DNA of 64,000 nucleotides from Competibacter_A sp002352125 (GTDB lineage: Bacteria > Pseudomonadota > Gammaproteobacteria > Competibacterales > Competibacteraceae), in assembly GCA_035441325.1 (NCBI GenBank), contig DAOROA010000009.1, positions 22,562-86,561 of the forward strand, read 5' to 3'. Position numbers and translations under genes: made by a program. Under the pieces are notes generated by a model that saw nothing but the letters and a program-made list of their open reading frames with translations, was not told the origin of the DNA and did not search any database. Positions 17,681 through 26,817 of this stretch are shown piece after piece; the stretch's first letter is position 1, and each line of letters begins with the position of its first letter.

Positions 17681-18217
17681 TTACCAAAAATCTTCCAACC
17701 GTGCAGGTTCCCAAGCGGCTCGCCGCACTTTCCATTCGCTTCGGCCATACCGGATCAGTTCCAGATCAAAGCGATACAGATCGGCGGTCAGTCCCACCAA
17801 ATCGTCGGCGCCAGCCACCGGCCGGCCGGCCATAGCCACCGCCACGCTCGCCAGTGCCCGGCCCGGTTCGGGAAATTCGATGTTGCGAACGCGGGTGAAC
17901 AGGTGAATGGATTGCTGGCGCAGGACGTAAATCCGGATCAGGTTTTCTACCGCTTTGCGGTCGAGGCCGCGATCGTCGGCGTAATCGTCCGCAATCATCG
18001 CGCGCAGATCGCGCACGTTGCGTTCTTCGGCGGCGGTCGCGGCGCGGGCGACCAGTTCGCGGATTTCGGCTTCGGGCGAGGATTCGCGCGAACAGGCGGC
18101 CAGCGCCAAAACGACGACTAGCCACGGCAAGAGTCCCGATCCAAATCGGGTCGCCAAGGTGAGCAGTGCTCGCACTATCGGATTGTTGCGATATAAAAGC
18201 ATGGCGGATAAAAGCAT
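17681..18217 (-). CDS. Small lipoprotein with NTF2-like fold
   Basis: The product of up to 178 residues has a lipobox (LALAAC, Cys42 if the start is ATG 18217). GTG 18175 gives a more normal 28-residue lipoprotein signal and is a good alternative. After the Cys comes an acidic helix (EAEIRELVARA), a DLRAMIADDYAD segment and two long strand-rich stretches ending in WKVRRAAWEP, which is the usual SnoaL/NTF2-like arrangement. It is probably anchored in the outer membrane; no catalytic role is visible. It shares the strand with the Uma2 gene 27 bases upstream and may be co-transcribed. Confidence 0.65.
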   Translation of the reverse strand: MLLSAMLLYRNNPIVRALLTLATRFGSGLLPWLVVVLALAACSRESSPEAEIRELVARAATAAEERNVRDLRAMIADDYADDRGLDRKAVENLIRIYVLRQQSIHLFTRVRNIEFPEPGRALASVAVAMAGRPVAGADDLVGLTADLYRFDLELIRYGRSEWKVRRAAWEPARLEDFW

Positions 18218-18244
18218 GGCGGTCGAGCGGGGGTAGCCGTCCGT

Positions 18245-18853
18245 TCAATCCGCGCTTTCTTCGGGCAAGCGCCAAGATTCATCGGGGGCCGGCAGCGCGA
18301 CATCTTCGTACAGCGCTTCAATGGCGGTGCCGAAATCCAGGCTCGACAGTTCCACCCGGTCGCCCGGACCGTAAGCCTGCAACACCCAGCGGTCTCGTCC
18401 GTCGCGGCGGAAGTACTCCACGCTCATCCGGTCCTGCTCGATCAACACGTATTCCCGCAGGCTGGGCAGTTGCCGGTAAATCGCGAATTTCTGGCCCCGG
18501 TCGAACGCGGCGGTCGTGTCGGATAGCACTTCCACCAGCAAGGTGGGCTGACGCTTGAAGCGCGATGATGCGTGGTCTTCTGGCGCGCAGGTGACCAGCA
18601 GATCGGGGTAGAAGAAGGCGTCGGCGGCGTCCACTCGCAGCTTCATGTCGGCCATGTAGACCCGGCAGGGCCGTCCGCGCACATGGGCGTGTAGCAAAAC
18701 GGCCAGATTCATTGTGATGGTGACATGGGCGTCGGTCGCGCCCACCATTGCGAAGATTTCGCCGGCCAGATATTCGTGCTTGCCGGGATTGCGCTCTTCC
18801 CAAGCCAGATAATCGTCGGCGGTGAGGGCGGGTTTGGTGCGAGCTTGGGGCAT
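18245..18853 (-). CDS. Uma2-family PD-(D/E)XK nuclease-like protein
   Basis: The 202-residue product opens with LTADDYLAWEERNPGKHEY, the standard Uma2 (DUF820) start. PD-(D/E)XK core features follow: the Asp of FYPDLLVTC, the Glu of LLVEVLS, and a GQKFAIYRQLPSLREYVLI strand-helix-strand. The ATG at 18853 is fixed by a strong AGGAGG seven bases upstream. Uma2 proteins are abundant and mobile in environmental bacteria; their cellular target is unknown, and restriction or selfish roles have been suggested. It lies next to an inverted-repeat element and the AT-rich islet. Confidence 0.9.
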   Translation of the reverse strand: MPQARTKPALTADDYLAWEERNPGKHEYLAGEIFAMVGATDAHVTITMNLAVLLHAHVRGRPCRVYMADMKLRVDAADAFFYPDLLVTCAPEDHASSRFKRQPTLLVEVLSDTTAAFDRGQKFAIYRQLPSLREYVLIEQDRMSVEYFRRDGRDRWVLQAYGPGDRVELSSLDFGTAIEALYEDVALPAPDESWRLPEESAD

Positions 18854-18939
18854 GGCAAACCTCCTGGTCGGCAACGGCATTAACGATGGAGCTTAGCCGA
18901 ACTCGAACGGTTGGGAAATACGCCGCTTTGAGGTTTTGC

Positions 18940-19007
18940 AGAGTGGGCGTGGCCCGCCATTCGCGTTGGCATCCCATTCGTGGGCTAAGGCAGGCCGTGC
19001 CCACTCT
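18940..19007. repeat. Imperfect inverted-repeat element (REP/MITE-like hairpin)
   Basis: The 68-base element begins with AGAGTGGGC (18940-18948) and ends with GCCCACTCT (18999-19007), a perfect 9-bp match; over the outer 19 bases the arms match at 16 positions. It sits in the gap between the phosphatase and Uma2 genes, outside coding sequence. This form and position suggest a dispersed palindromic repeat that may also stop transcription. Confidence 0.6.
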
Positions 19008-19056
19008 ACCGGGCTAACCACTTCAACGGTGATCTGCCTTTTCACATCATGTTTCG

Positions 19057-19656
19057 TTAGCTGTATCCCCAATCGGCCCACCTTCTTTCCTTGGCATATT
19101 TGGTCAACCACTCGCATTGCGCGTCGGTGTCCGGCACTTCGATGCCTCGGCCGCGACTGATACGCGGGAATATGTCGGGTGTGGGTACTCCAAGGTTGAC
19201 GAGCACACAACCGGCTATCAGCCCGGAGCACCCGATACCTGCGCGGCAATGTATGCCCACCGACTGTCCCTGCAAGAGATCCAACTCAATTGAACGAACC
19301 AATTGCGCAGCTTTCGGCAGAGATTCCGGTATTCCACAGTCTTGAATAGGAAACGATGTGAAGAGAATATTGTTTTGTTCGCATTCGTTAGCCTCGTTTT
19401 CCAGATTCAGTTTAGTAGTCTCGCGCTCTTCGAGAAGAGACACAATGCGGTTTATTCCGTTCTCTTCCCACGACCGCACTTCTTGTGCGAGCCATTCGTT
19501 ACCGTTTGGGCGAGGCATTATAGCGAGCCTTGCGTTGTCGAGTCCTGGTATCCAATAAATTTCAGCACGAGCCATGACTTGCACTCTGGCGATTCTGTTC
19601 ACTATGCTTGACGTAGCAGGGTCAGATAAAATACCTAGATTAGGCATATCAAACAT
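19057..19656 (-). CDS. Dual-specificity-type protein phosphatase lacking the catalytic Arg (CX5C)
   Basis: This belongs to the bacterial cysteine-phosphatase family: IYWIPG start, LAIMPRPNG, a general-acid-like FPIQDCGIP, and the P-loop HCRAGIGCSG. In an active enzyme the loop is HCxxGxxRS; here the Arg six residues after the nucleophile Cys is Cys (codon TGC, one transition from CGC). Numbered from the inner ATG 19575, the nucleophile is Cys110 and the substitution Cys116. The rest of the loop is intact, so it may be a phosphate-binding pseudophosphatase or a recently inactivated gene. ATG 19656 overlaps the upstream JAMM gene stop and suggests translational coupling; ATG 19575 matches the family start better. 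Confidence 0.8.
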   Translation of the reverse strand: MFDMPNLGILSDPATSSIVNRIARVQVMARAEIYWIPGLDNARLAIMPRPNGNEWLAQEVRSWEENGINRIVSLLEERETTKLNLENEANECEQNNILFTSFPIQDCGIPESLPKAAQLVRSIELDLLQGQSVGIHCRAGIGCSGLIAGCVLVNLGVPTPDIFPRISRGRGIEVPDTDAQCEWLTKYAKERRWADWGYS

Positions 19657-20392
19657 CACCTGCTATGTGATTACCTTTTCCTGCTTTTTTTCCAAATCTG
19701 GTTATTTGCCACGGATTACTGAGATAAGGGCAATGTAGATATATATTATCAATATCAGAGTTGTGGTATTTTATTATCCAGTTTGAGTTATTTGGTAATA
19801 AGGCTGTTTTGTCATTTTTTTCGTATCCCTTATAAACTAAACAGGCATTAAGCCAGAATCGATAGTTATTAAAAGTCCAACAGATTATGTTATCAGAAAT
19901 AATTTTTGGCTCACTATTACTTGCTTTTTTGAGAGAGGAGATAGTCATCACTAGAGAAATACGGAAATCGTCATCATTTTTCTTGTTTTCGACCATGGAT
20001 TTTCTATCTGCTTCGGAAAACTCATAACCTTTTATTTCTTCAACATCTTTATAGTACTCATACGGATGACTATGAAAGTCGCCGAGGAATGAATATTGTG
20101 GCCAGTAAGATGTGATCATATCTTTGATAACCATTAGTCCTTTACTTGGCCATACTGCGTCAGTGCGGCGATCCGCCATTGCATCAACTGTCAATTTTTG
20201 TACAGAATATAAGATGTTACCATCCGGCAAAAAAATTTCATGTCCCCATAGTAGACCATAAGTTTCCAGTTCCGTTCGTAGTTCCTTTGCTGATTTGTTT
20301 GTGTGTGATTGTGGTATAACATAAGCCTCTAAAGCTGCTAGTGACATTTCCATTAGAGCATCATCGGAAATTTGTATTATGTAGTTTGTCAT
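19649..20392 (-). CDS. JAMM/MPN+ (JAB1) metalloprotease-like protein
   Basis: The 247-residue product carries the zinc isopeptidase signature: Glu43 in ETYGLLWG, His107 and His109 in DFHSHPY, and Ser126/Asp129 in FSEADR. JAMM enzymes cleave ubiquitin-like or peptide amides. The stretch between HSHP and S-x2-D is longer than usual, and a lysine-rich C-terminal region of about 110 residues shows no known domain. ATG 20392 is chosen because AAGGA lies six bases upstream; a TTG at 20413 is in frame. The gene is much more AT-rich than the core genome, pointing to transfer. Its stop overlaps the phosphatase start. No ubiquitin-like, E1 or E2 gene is adjacent, so the substrate is unknown. Confidence 0.75.
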   Translation of the reverse strand: MTNYIIQISDDALMEMSLAALEAYVIPQSHTNKSAKELRTELETYGLLWGHEIFLPDGNILYSVQKLTVDAMADRRTDAVWPSKGLMVIKDMITSYWPQYSFLGDFHSHPYEYYKDVEEIKGYEFSEADRKSMVENKKNDDDFRISLVMTISSLKKASNSEPKIISDNIICWTFNNYRFWLNACLVYKGYEKNDKTALLPNNSNWIIKYHNSDIDNIYLHCPYLSNPWQITRFGKKAGKGNHIAGDV

Positions 20393-20413
20393 GAAATTCC
20401 TTAATTTCGCCAA

Positions 20414-20550
20414 TATTTCAATGCTATCATTCTATTAACCATTGGTACTAGTTCATTGTAAGTAAGTAAAGTCAGGTATTTATGATCATTAGGTTGCCGT
20501 TGTCACAAGATACCCCTTCAAAAAAACCAAAGACTTAACGATCATATAAA
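20414..20550. other. AT-rich gap between GIY-YIG-like and JAMM genes
   Basis: This 137-base stretch holds no coding frame. Its composition matches the two flanking genes, so it is part of the same acquired segment. It may carry a separate promoter for the JAMM-phosphatase pair, but no clear promoter or terminator can be picked. Confidence 0.4.
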
Positions 20551-21225
20551 TTAATTTATATGATTTGGATGCCAGATAATTGGGGTATAATTTTTTGTAT
20601 TCTTTATTTCAAATAGTACATTATTTATCTGGTTTTTAGTAAGATTATTTTGCAATTCTGCCGCTATTTCTTCTGAGATATATTGAATCTGCGTCTTTGT
20701 CGGATGTTCAATTTGAGTTGGTTTTTTATGTTTCCATGTTATATAAATAACCGATATTTCAATATTTGGTAATTGTCCTGCCTCGAATTCTGCAATATTA
20801 GAAACGCACAGTCTTCTTGCATCTCGAAGCCTTTTTATAATTTTTATAGCACCACGCTCCCATAAAGAAACGACTTCAGTATCACAGCTTAAGGCAATTA
20901 AGCCATGCTCACAATTTTTATTTTTATAATGATTGCGAAATCTTTGAAAAACACCATTATTCGGCGTATCTGGATCGAAATATGATCTGCCAAGATATAA
21001 TTCGATTTCACCAATGTGAACGCCTCTAAATGCTTTGGGTATGCCATGAATTACTCTGATAATGTGTCTGCCAGCGTAAGCGAATTTTTTTTGATAGTAA
21101 TGATACTTATAGCATTCACTAATTATACTGTGAATATCTGCCGGGGTTACTGTGCGAAGATTAAAAGCATAAATTGACATTTGGGTAATCCTTGAAAGTA
21201 GTGGTTGGTAGGCAGGCCAGTTCAT
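20551..21225 (-). CDS. AT-rich protein with divergent GIY-YIG nuclease-like features
   Basis: The 224-residue product is not one I recognise outright. Residues 55-145 fit a degenerate GIY-YIG pattern: a strand ending IELYLGRS (YIG position), GVFQRFRNHYKN with an Arg at the catalytic Arg position, SLWERGAIKII with a Glu at the metal-binding position, and LCVSN for the late Asn. The first GIY strand is not clear. The C-terminal 70 residues are Asn/Lys-rich. ATG 21225 and ATG 21180 both have plausible ribosome sites (AGGA and AAGG). Composition is AT-rich like the JAMM gene 137 bases downstream, and both probably arrived together. Confidence 0.5.
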   Translation of the reverse strand: MNWPAYQPLLSRITQMSIYAFNLRTVTPADIHSIISECYKYHYYQKKFAYAGRHIIRVIHGIPKAFRGVHIGEIELYLGRSYFDPDTPNNGVFQRFRNHYKNKNCEHGLIALSCDTEVVSLWERGAIKIIKRLRDARRLCVSNIAEFEAGQLPNIEISVIYITWKHKKPTQIEHPTKTQIQYISEEIAAELQNNLTKNQINNVLFEIKNTKNYTPIIWHPNHIN

Positions 21226-21444
21226 TGTCGTGTCCTAAATCTGACTTACACGGCTTGTAGCCTAAATGCTTGCTCGTCACGCACAAGCTTCCCGCGTTCC
21301 TTTGGCCGCCAACTCTAGTCATCGGCGACCGATGCCGAAACTTTAGAGCGATAGAAAATTATGGTGGTTCTTTTGCCATTGCTAGGGGGAAAAAGCTTGG
21401 TCGGCCCAGTCGCGGCACATCTGGAAGCGGACGCCCTCCGCCGA

Positions 21445-21459
21445 CGCCAAAATTTGGCG
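21445..21459. promoter_or_regulatory. 15-base palindrome upstream of the htpG heat-shock promoter
   Basis: CGCCAAA and TTTGGCG flank one central A, a perfect 7-bp inverted repeat. It ends 10 bases before the putative -35 element, a place where a regulator could bind. Confidence 0.35.
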
Positions 21460-21469
21460 CCTGCACCAC

Positions 21470-21497
21470 CTTGAAATCCCACCGTTTGCCCGCATAT
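21470..21497 (+). promoter_or_regulatory. Putative sigma-32 (RpoH) promoter of htpG
   Basis: CTTGAAA at 21470-21476 equals the RpoH -35 consensus. After a 13-base spacer, CCGCATAT at 21490-21497 matches the -10 consensus CCCCATNT at seven of eight positions. Transcription would begin near 21504, 36 bases before the htpG start, with GGAG of CTAGGAGTCC as ribosome site. htpG is a classic heat-shock gene, which supports the call. It was found by eye only. Confidence 0.75.
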
Positions 21498-21539
21498 CGG
21501 GCCGCAAACCCGTGAACCCCCTCTAGGAGTCCGTCATCT

Positions 21540-23444
21540 ATGACCGTCGAAGCCCACAAGGAAACCCTTGGTTTTCAGGCCGAGGTGCAGCAACTGCTGC
21601 GCTTGGTTGCACATTCCCTGTATTCCCACAAGGAAGTTTTCCTCCGCGAACTGATCTCCAATGCCTCCGATGCCTGCGACAAGCTGCGTTTTGAAGCCCT
21701 GACCGACAGCGCTCTGTACGAAAACGACCCCGAGCTGAAAATCCGGGTCAGTTTCGACAAAGACGCCCGCACCATCACCATCGCCGACAACGGCATCGGC
21801 ATGGACCGGCAGGAAGTCATCGATAACATCGGCACCATCGCCCGCTCCGGCACCCGCCAGTTCATGCAAAAGCTGACCGGCGATCAGGCCAAGGATGCCA
21901 ACCTGATCGGCCAGTTCGGCGTCGGCTTCTATTCCAGCTTCATCGTTGCCGACAAGGTTGTCTTGCTGACCCGCCGTGCCGGCATGAGCGCCGAACATGG
22001 GGTGCGCTGGGAATCCAACGGCGAAGGTGAATACACCTTGGAAACGGTGGATAAGCCGACGCGCGGTACCGAGGTCATCCTGCACCTGCGCGAGGATGAG
22101 GCCGAATTGCTGAACGAGTGGCAGTTGCGCTCGATCATCACCAAATACTCCGATCACATTACCTTGCCGGTAATCATGCCGGTACAGAAATACAGTGAGG
22201 ACAAGGACGCACCGCCGAAAATCGAGGACGAACGGATCAACCAGGCGGCGGCGCTGTGGGCGCGGCCCAAGCAAGAGATCAAGGAAGAGGAATACAAGGA
22301 GTTTTACAAGCACGTCGGCCACGATTTCGAGGACCCGCTGGCTTGGACCCACAACCGGGTCGAAGGCAAGCTGGAATACACCTCGTTGCTGTTCATTCCG
22401 GGACGCGCACCCTTCGATCTGTGGGATCGCGATCAGCGCCACGGCGTCAAACTCTACGTGCAGCGCGTTTTCATCATGGACGACGCCGAACATCTGATGC
22501 CGCGCTATCTGCGTTTCGTGCGCGGCGTCATCGACTCCAACGATCTGCCGCTGAACATCTCCCGCGAAATCCTGCAAAGCAGCAAGGTGGTGGACGGCAT
22601 CCGCGCCGGTTCGGTCAAGAAGGTGCTGGGCCTGCTGGAAGATATGGCCGCGAGCGACGCCGAGAAATACGGCAAGTTCTGGAAAGAGTTCGGCCGGGCG
22701 TTGAAGGAAGGCCCGGCAGAGGATTACGGCAACCGCGAGCAGATCGCCAAGTTGTTGCGTTTCGCGTCCACCCACACCGATAGCGCGGAACAGACCGTCT
22801 CTCTAACCGATTACATCGGGCGAATGAAAGAGGGACAAGATAAAATTTACTACATGACCGGCGAGAGTTTCGCCGCTGCCAAGAACAGCCCCCATTTGGA
22901 GATTTTCCGCAAGAAAGGCTTGGAAGTGTTGTTGCTGACCGACCGGGTAGACGAGTGGTTGATGTCGCACCTGAACGAGTTCGAAGGCAAGCATTTCCAA
23001 TCGGTGGCCAAGGGCGCGCTGGATCTGGACAAGATCGCCTCGGAAGAGGAAAAACAGGAGCAAAAGCAGGCCGAGGACCAGTTCAAGGACTTGCTGACGC
23101 GGGTCAAGGAGGTGCTGGGCGATCAGGTCAAGGAGGTGCGGATTTCCTCGCGATTGACCGATTCGCCGGCCTGTCTGGTGGTGGACGAACACGCCCTCAG
23201 CGCCCACCTGGAGCGGCTGTTGCGCGATGCCGGCCAGAGCGTGCCGACCAGCAAGCCCTATCTGGAATTGAACCCCCACCATCCCCTAGTGGCGCGCTTG
23301 CAGGGCGAGGCAGATGCCGGCCGCTTCGGCGATTTGACTCACTTGCTGTTCGAGCAGGCGATGCTGGCGGAAGGGGGTCAGTTGGAAGACCCGGCCAGTT
23401 TCGTCAGGCGGTTGAATGCCTTGCTGCTGGCTATAGGGCAGTGA
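21540..23444 (+). CDS. htpG: Molecular chaperone HtpG (Hsp90)
   Basis: This cytosolic ATP-dependent chaperone remodels client proteins with DnaK. At 634 residues it has the family length. The GHKL ATP site is complete: ELISNASDACDKLR near 37, ITIADNGIGM near 80, and GQFGVGFYSSFIV near 122. The middle-domain SREILQ segment and the C-terminal dimerisation region with long helices follow. The promoter just upstream looks RpoH-type. The gene stands alone; the following ABC ATPase gene starts 77 bases later. Confidence 0.99.
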   Translation: MTVEAHKETLGFQAEVQQLLRLVAHSLYSHKEVFLRELISNASDACDKLRFEALTDSALYENDPELKIRVSFDKDARTITIADNGIGMDRQEVIDNIGTIARSGTRQFMQKLTGDQAKDANLIGQFGVGFYSSFIVADKVVLLTRRAGMSAEHGVRWESNGEGEYTLETVDKPTRGTEVILHLREDEAELLNEWQLRSIITKYSDHITLPVIMPVQKYSEDKDAPPKIEDERINQAAALWARPKQEIKEEEYKEFYKHVGHDFEDPLAWTHNRVEGKLEYTSLLFIPGRAPFDLWDRDQRHGVKLYVQRVFIMDDAEHLMPRYLRFVRGVIDSNDLPLNISREILQSSKVVDGIRAGSVKKVLGLLEDMAASDAEKYGKFWKEFGRALKEGPAEDYGNREQIAKLLRFASTHTDSAEQTVSLTDYIGRMKEGQDKIYYMTGESFAAAKNSPHLEIFRKKGLEVLLLTDRVDEWLMSHLNEFEGKHFQSVAKGALDLDKIASEEEKQEQKQAEDQFKDLLTRVKEVLGDQVKEVRISSRLTDSPACLVVDEHALSAHLERLLRDAGQSVPTSKPYLELNPHHPLVARLQGEADAGRFGDLTHLLFEQAMLAEGGQLEDPASFVRRLNALLLAIGQ

Positions 23445-23521
23445 GGTTTTTCGACGGAAGACGATAACGATCAACGACGGCGCCCGGAGGTGAGATTTTC
23501 TGGCCGCCAGGATGCTGAACC

Positions 23522-24231
<710 letters not shown>

Positions 24232-24235
<4 letters not shown>

Positions 24236-25107
24236 GCGAAAACCCGGGTAACGCGATCGAACCGGCGAGGGTCGCAATCGATTCTGACCATCGCCGCGCC
24301 GTGTTGATGTTGCTGGCGGCAGCGGTCCTGTGGAGCTTGGGCGGTCTGCTGATCAAATGGGTGGATTGGAACCCGTTGGCTATCGCCGGGATGCGCAGCC
24401 TGATCGGTGCGGCGGTCATCGCGCTGATCTTCCGCAAGGGGCTGCGATTCACCGGATCGTTCGAGCAAATCGGTGCGGCGGTCGCTTATGCTGGAACGGT
24501 GGTGCTGTTCGTCGTCGCCAACAAGCTGACCACGGCGGCGAACGCCATCTTGCTGCAATACACCGCACCGATTTACGTCGCTCTGTTCAGTCCGTGGTTT
24601 CTGGGCGAGCGCGCGCGGGGCAACGACTGGTTGAGTTTGGCCGTGATCCTGTTCGGGATGCTGCTGTTTTTCGGCGACGAACTCAGCTTGGACGGCTATC
24701 TCGGCAACGGGGTGGCCTTGGCCAGCGGATTCTGCTTCGCGTGGCTGACTCTTTTTCTGCGCCGCCACCGCGAGGAGTCAGCCATTTCGGCGCTGGTGTT
24801 GGGCAATCTGTTGGCGGGCGCCATCGGCTTACCGTTCATGTTTCAATCCATGCCAGACGCCACGGGCTGGGCCGGGTTGCTGCTGCTCGGGGTGGTGCAG
24901 CTTGGCCTGCCCTACGTCATGTATGCGCTGGCTTTGCGTCATGTCCGGGCCGTGGAAGGAATCCTGTTACCGATGATGGAGCCGGTGCTCAATCCGGTTT
25001 GGGTGTTTTTGCTGCTGGGCGAGGCGCCGGGACCGCTGGCGCTGCTCGGCGGGGCGATTATTTTAGGTGCGGTGATTTTTCGGGCGACGTGGAGAGGGCG
25101 GTATTAG
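24232..25107 (+). CDS. DMT-superfamily (EamA) transporter
   Basis: The 291-residue protein has two EamA repeats, about ten hydrophobic helices in all, with the typical AAVLWSLGGLLIKW opening and PVLNPVWVFLLLGE near the end. EamA proteins export amino acids or other metabolites; the substrate cannot be told. Translation is coupled to the upstream livF gene. Confidence 0.88.
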
Positions 25108-25139
25108 AATAGAGCGACTTCATCCGCTGGAGGAATCCC

Positions 25140-26510
25140 ATGGAACTCTCCACACTGACCGCCATTTCTCCCATCGACGGCCGCTACGGCGATAAAACTG
25201 CCGATTTGCGGCCGATTTTCAGCGAGTACGGCCTGATTCGCCATCGGGTGTTGGTAGAGGTACGCTGGCTGCAGGCGTTGGCTCGCCATCCCGGCATCCC
25301 CGAAGTGCCGCCCTTGAGCGAGCATGCTATGCACGTTCTCGATAGGCTGGTCGAGAAATTCGGTCTCGCCGACGCCCAGCGGGTCAAGAACATCGAACGC
25401 ACCACCAACCATGACGTGAAGGCGGTCGAATACCTGCTCAAGGAGAAAATCGCCGGCAACGCCGAACTGGAGGCGGTTGGCGAATTCATCCACTTCGCCT
25501 GCACGTCCGAGGACATCAACAATCTCGCCTACGCTTTGATGCTGCGCGAGGCGCGCACGCAAGCGTTGTTGCCGCAACTGGATGGGTTGATCGACGCCAT
25601 CGCTCGCCTGGCCCACCAGCACGCCGATCAGCCGATGCTGGCTCGTACCCACGGCCAACCGGCTTCGCCGACCACGCTCGGCAAGGAAATGGCGAACGTC
25701 GTGTACCGGCTGAAGCGGCAGCGGGCGCAACTGGCAGCGGTACCGTTGCTGGGCAAGATCAACGGCGCGGTCGGCAACTACAACGCCCATCTAGCCGCAT
25801 ACCCGGAGGTGGACTGGGAAGATTTCGCCCGCCGTTTCGTCACCGAAGATCTGGGGTTGGAGTGGAACCCTTACACCATTCAAATCGAGCCACACGATTA
25901 CATGGCGGAATTTTTCCACGCCGCGATGCGCGCCAACACCGTACTGCTGGATTTTTGCCGCGACGTGTGGAGCTACATCGCCATCGGCTATTTTCGGCAG
26001 AAAACCGTGGCCGGCGAGGTCGGTTCCTCGACCATGCCGCACAAGGTCAACCCGATCGACTTCGAGAACGCCGAGGGTAATCTGGGTATCGCCAACGCAC
26101 TGCTCGACCATCTGGCCGCCAAGCTGCCGGTGTCGCGTTGGCAGCGCGATTTGACCGACTCGACCGTGTTGCGGACCTTGGGTGTCGGCTTGGCGCATTC
26201 CCTCGTGGCTTATCAAGCCTGTTCGAAAGGCATCGGCAAGCTGGAGGTGGACGCGGCGGTACTGGACGCCGATCTGGACCATAACTGGGAAGTGCTGGCC
26301 GAGCCGATTCAAACCGCGATGCGCCGTTACGGCATCGAACGGCCCTACGAGCAACTCAAGGCCCTGACGCGCGGCCAGCGGGTGGATCGCGAGACGCTGC
26401 GAGCCTTCGTCGCCGATCTGGCAATTCCCGATGAAGCCAAGCGGAGGTTGTTGGCTCTGACGCCAGCCTGCTACACCGGTAACGCCGCCGCGCAGGCGCG
26501 CAGGGTGTGA
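25140..26510 (+). CDS. purB: Adenylosuccinate lyase
   Basis: PurB cleaves SAICAR and adenylosuccinate, releasing fumarate, in purine synthesis. The 456 residues start with LSTLTAISPIDGRYG and contain the fumarase-superfamily signature SSTMPHKVNP near 292 and a FACTSEDINN segment, all typical of the E. coli-type enzyme. A strong GGAGG precedes the ATG. A bidirectional terminator follows. Confidence 0.98.
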   Translation: MELSTLTAISPIDGRYGDKTADLRPIFSEYGLIRHRVLVEVRWLQALARHPGIPEVPPLSEHAMHVLDRLVEKFGLADAQRVKNIERTTNHDVKAVEYLLKEKIAGNAELEAVGEFIHFACTSEDINNLAYALMLREARTQALLPQLDGLIDAIARLAHQHADQPMLARTHGQPASPTTLGKEMANVVYRLKRQRAQLAAVPLLGKINGAVGNYNAHLAAYPEVDWEDFARRFVTEDLGLEWNPYTIQIEPHDYMAEFFHAAMRANTVLLDFCRDVWSYIAIGYFRQKTVAGEVGSSTMPHKVNPIDFENAEGNLGIANALLDHLAAKLPVSRWQRDLTDSTVLRTLGVGLAHSLVAYQACSKGIGKLEVDAAVLDADLDHNWEVLAEPIQTAMRRYGIERPYEQLKALTRGQRVDRETLRAFVADLAIPDEAKRRLLALTPACYTGNAAAQARRV

Positions 26511-26574
26511 AGTGATCGAATCGCTGCCGGCACCGAAACATCCGGAAGTTTGACCGGGCGCTACAAGTGGAAAC

Positions 26575-26610
26575 GAAAAAAGCCTTGCGGCGCTGCAAGG
26601 CTTTGTTTTG
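26575..26610. terminator. Bidirectional rho-independent terminator between purB and tRNA-Thr
   Basis: AGCCTTGC (26581-26588) pairs with GCAAGGCT (26595-26602) around a 6-base loop. A T-rich run follows on the plus strand (for purB) and six T follow on the minus strand (for the tRNA). Confidence 0.85.
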
Positions 26611-26612
26611 TA

Positions 26613-26688
26613 TGGTGCCGGAAAGAGGAATCGAACCTCCGACCTACTAATTACGAATCAGTTGCTCTACCGACTGAGCTATTCCGGC
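26613..26688 (-). tRNA. tRNA-Thr (anticodon CGT)
   Basis: The minus strand folds as a full cloverleaf. The acceptor GCCGGAA pairs with TTCCGGC, T8 and the D-loop region TCAGTCGGTAGA are normal, the anticodon loop is TTCGTAA with anticodon CGT (reads ACG), and the T-loop is GTTCGATTC. Discriminator A and an encoded CCA end the gene. It is a single tRNA; no integrase or duplicated 3' end is seen beside it. Confidence 0.96.
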
Positions 26689-26817
26689 AAGAATTATTAG
26701 ACTGATTAAAATAACCCGTTCAGGCTCGAAACACAAGCCCGAGCAGGTCTTGCGTTACCATGTCAGCCGTGACTCTGCCTCTCTAAAAAAGTGGAGAAGC
26801 AGAAAACAGGAAAACTC

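Noticed and set aside
21534..22775. 413-residue open frame antisense to htpG
   Set aside because: It is a codon-bias shadow of the strongly conserved htpG gene, with no domain.
26613..26688. tRNA-Thr as an integration site
   Set aside because: No integrase, no duplicated tRNA end and no composition change is seen next to it.
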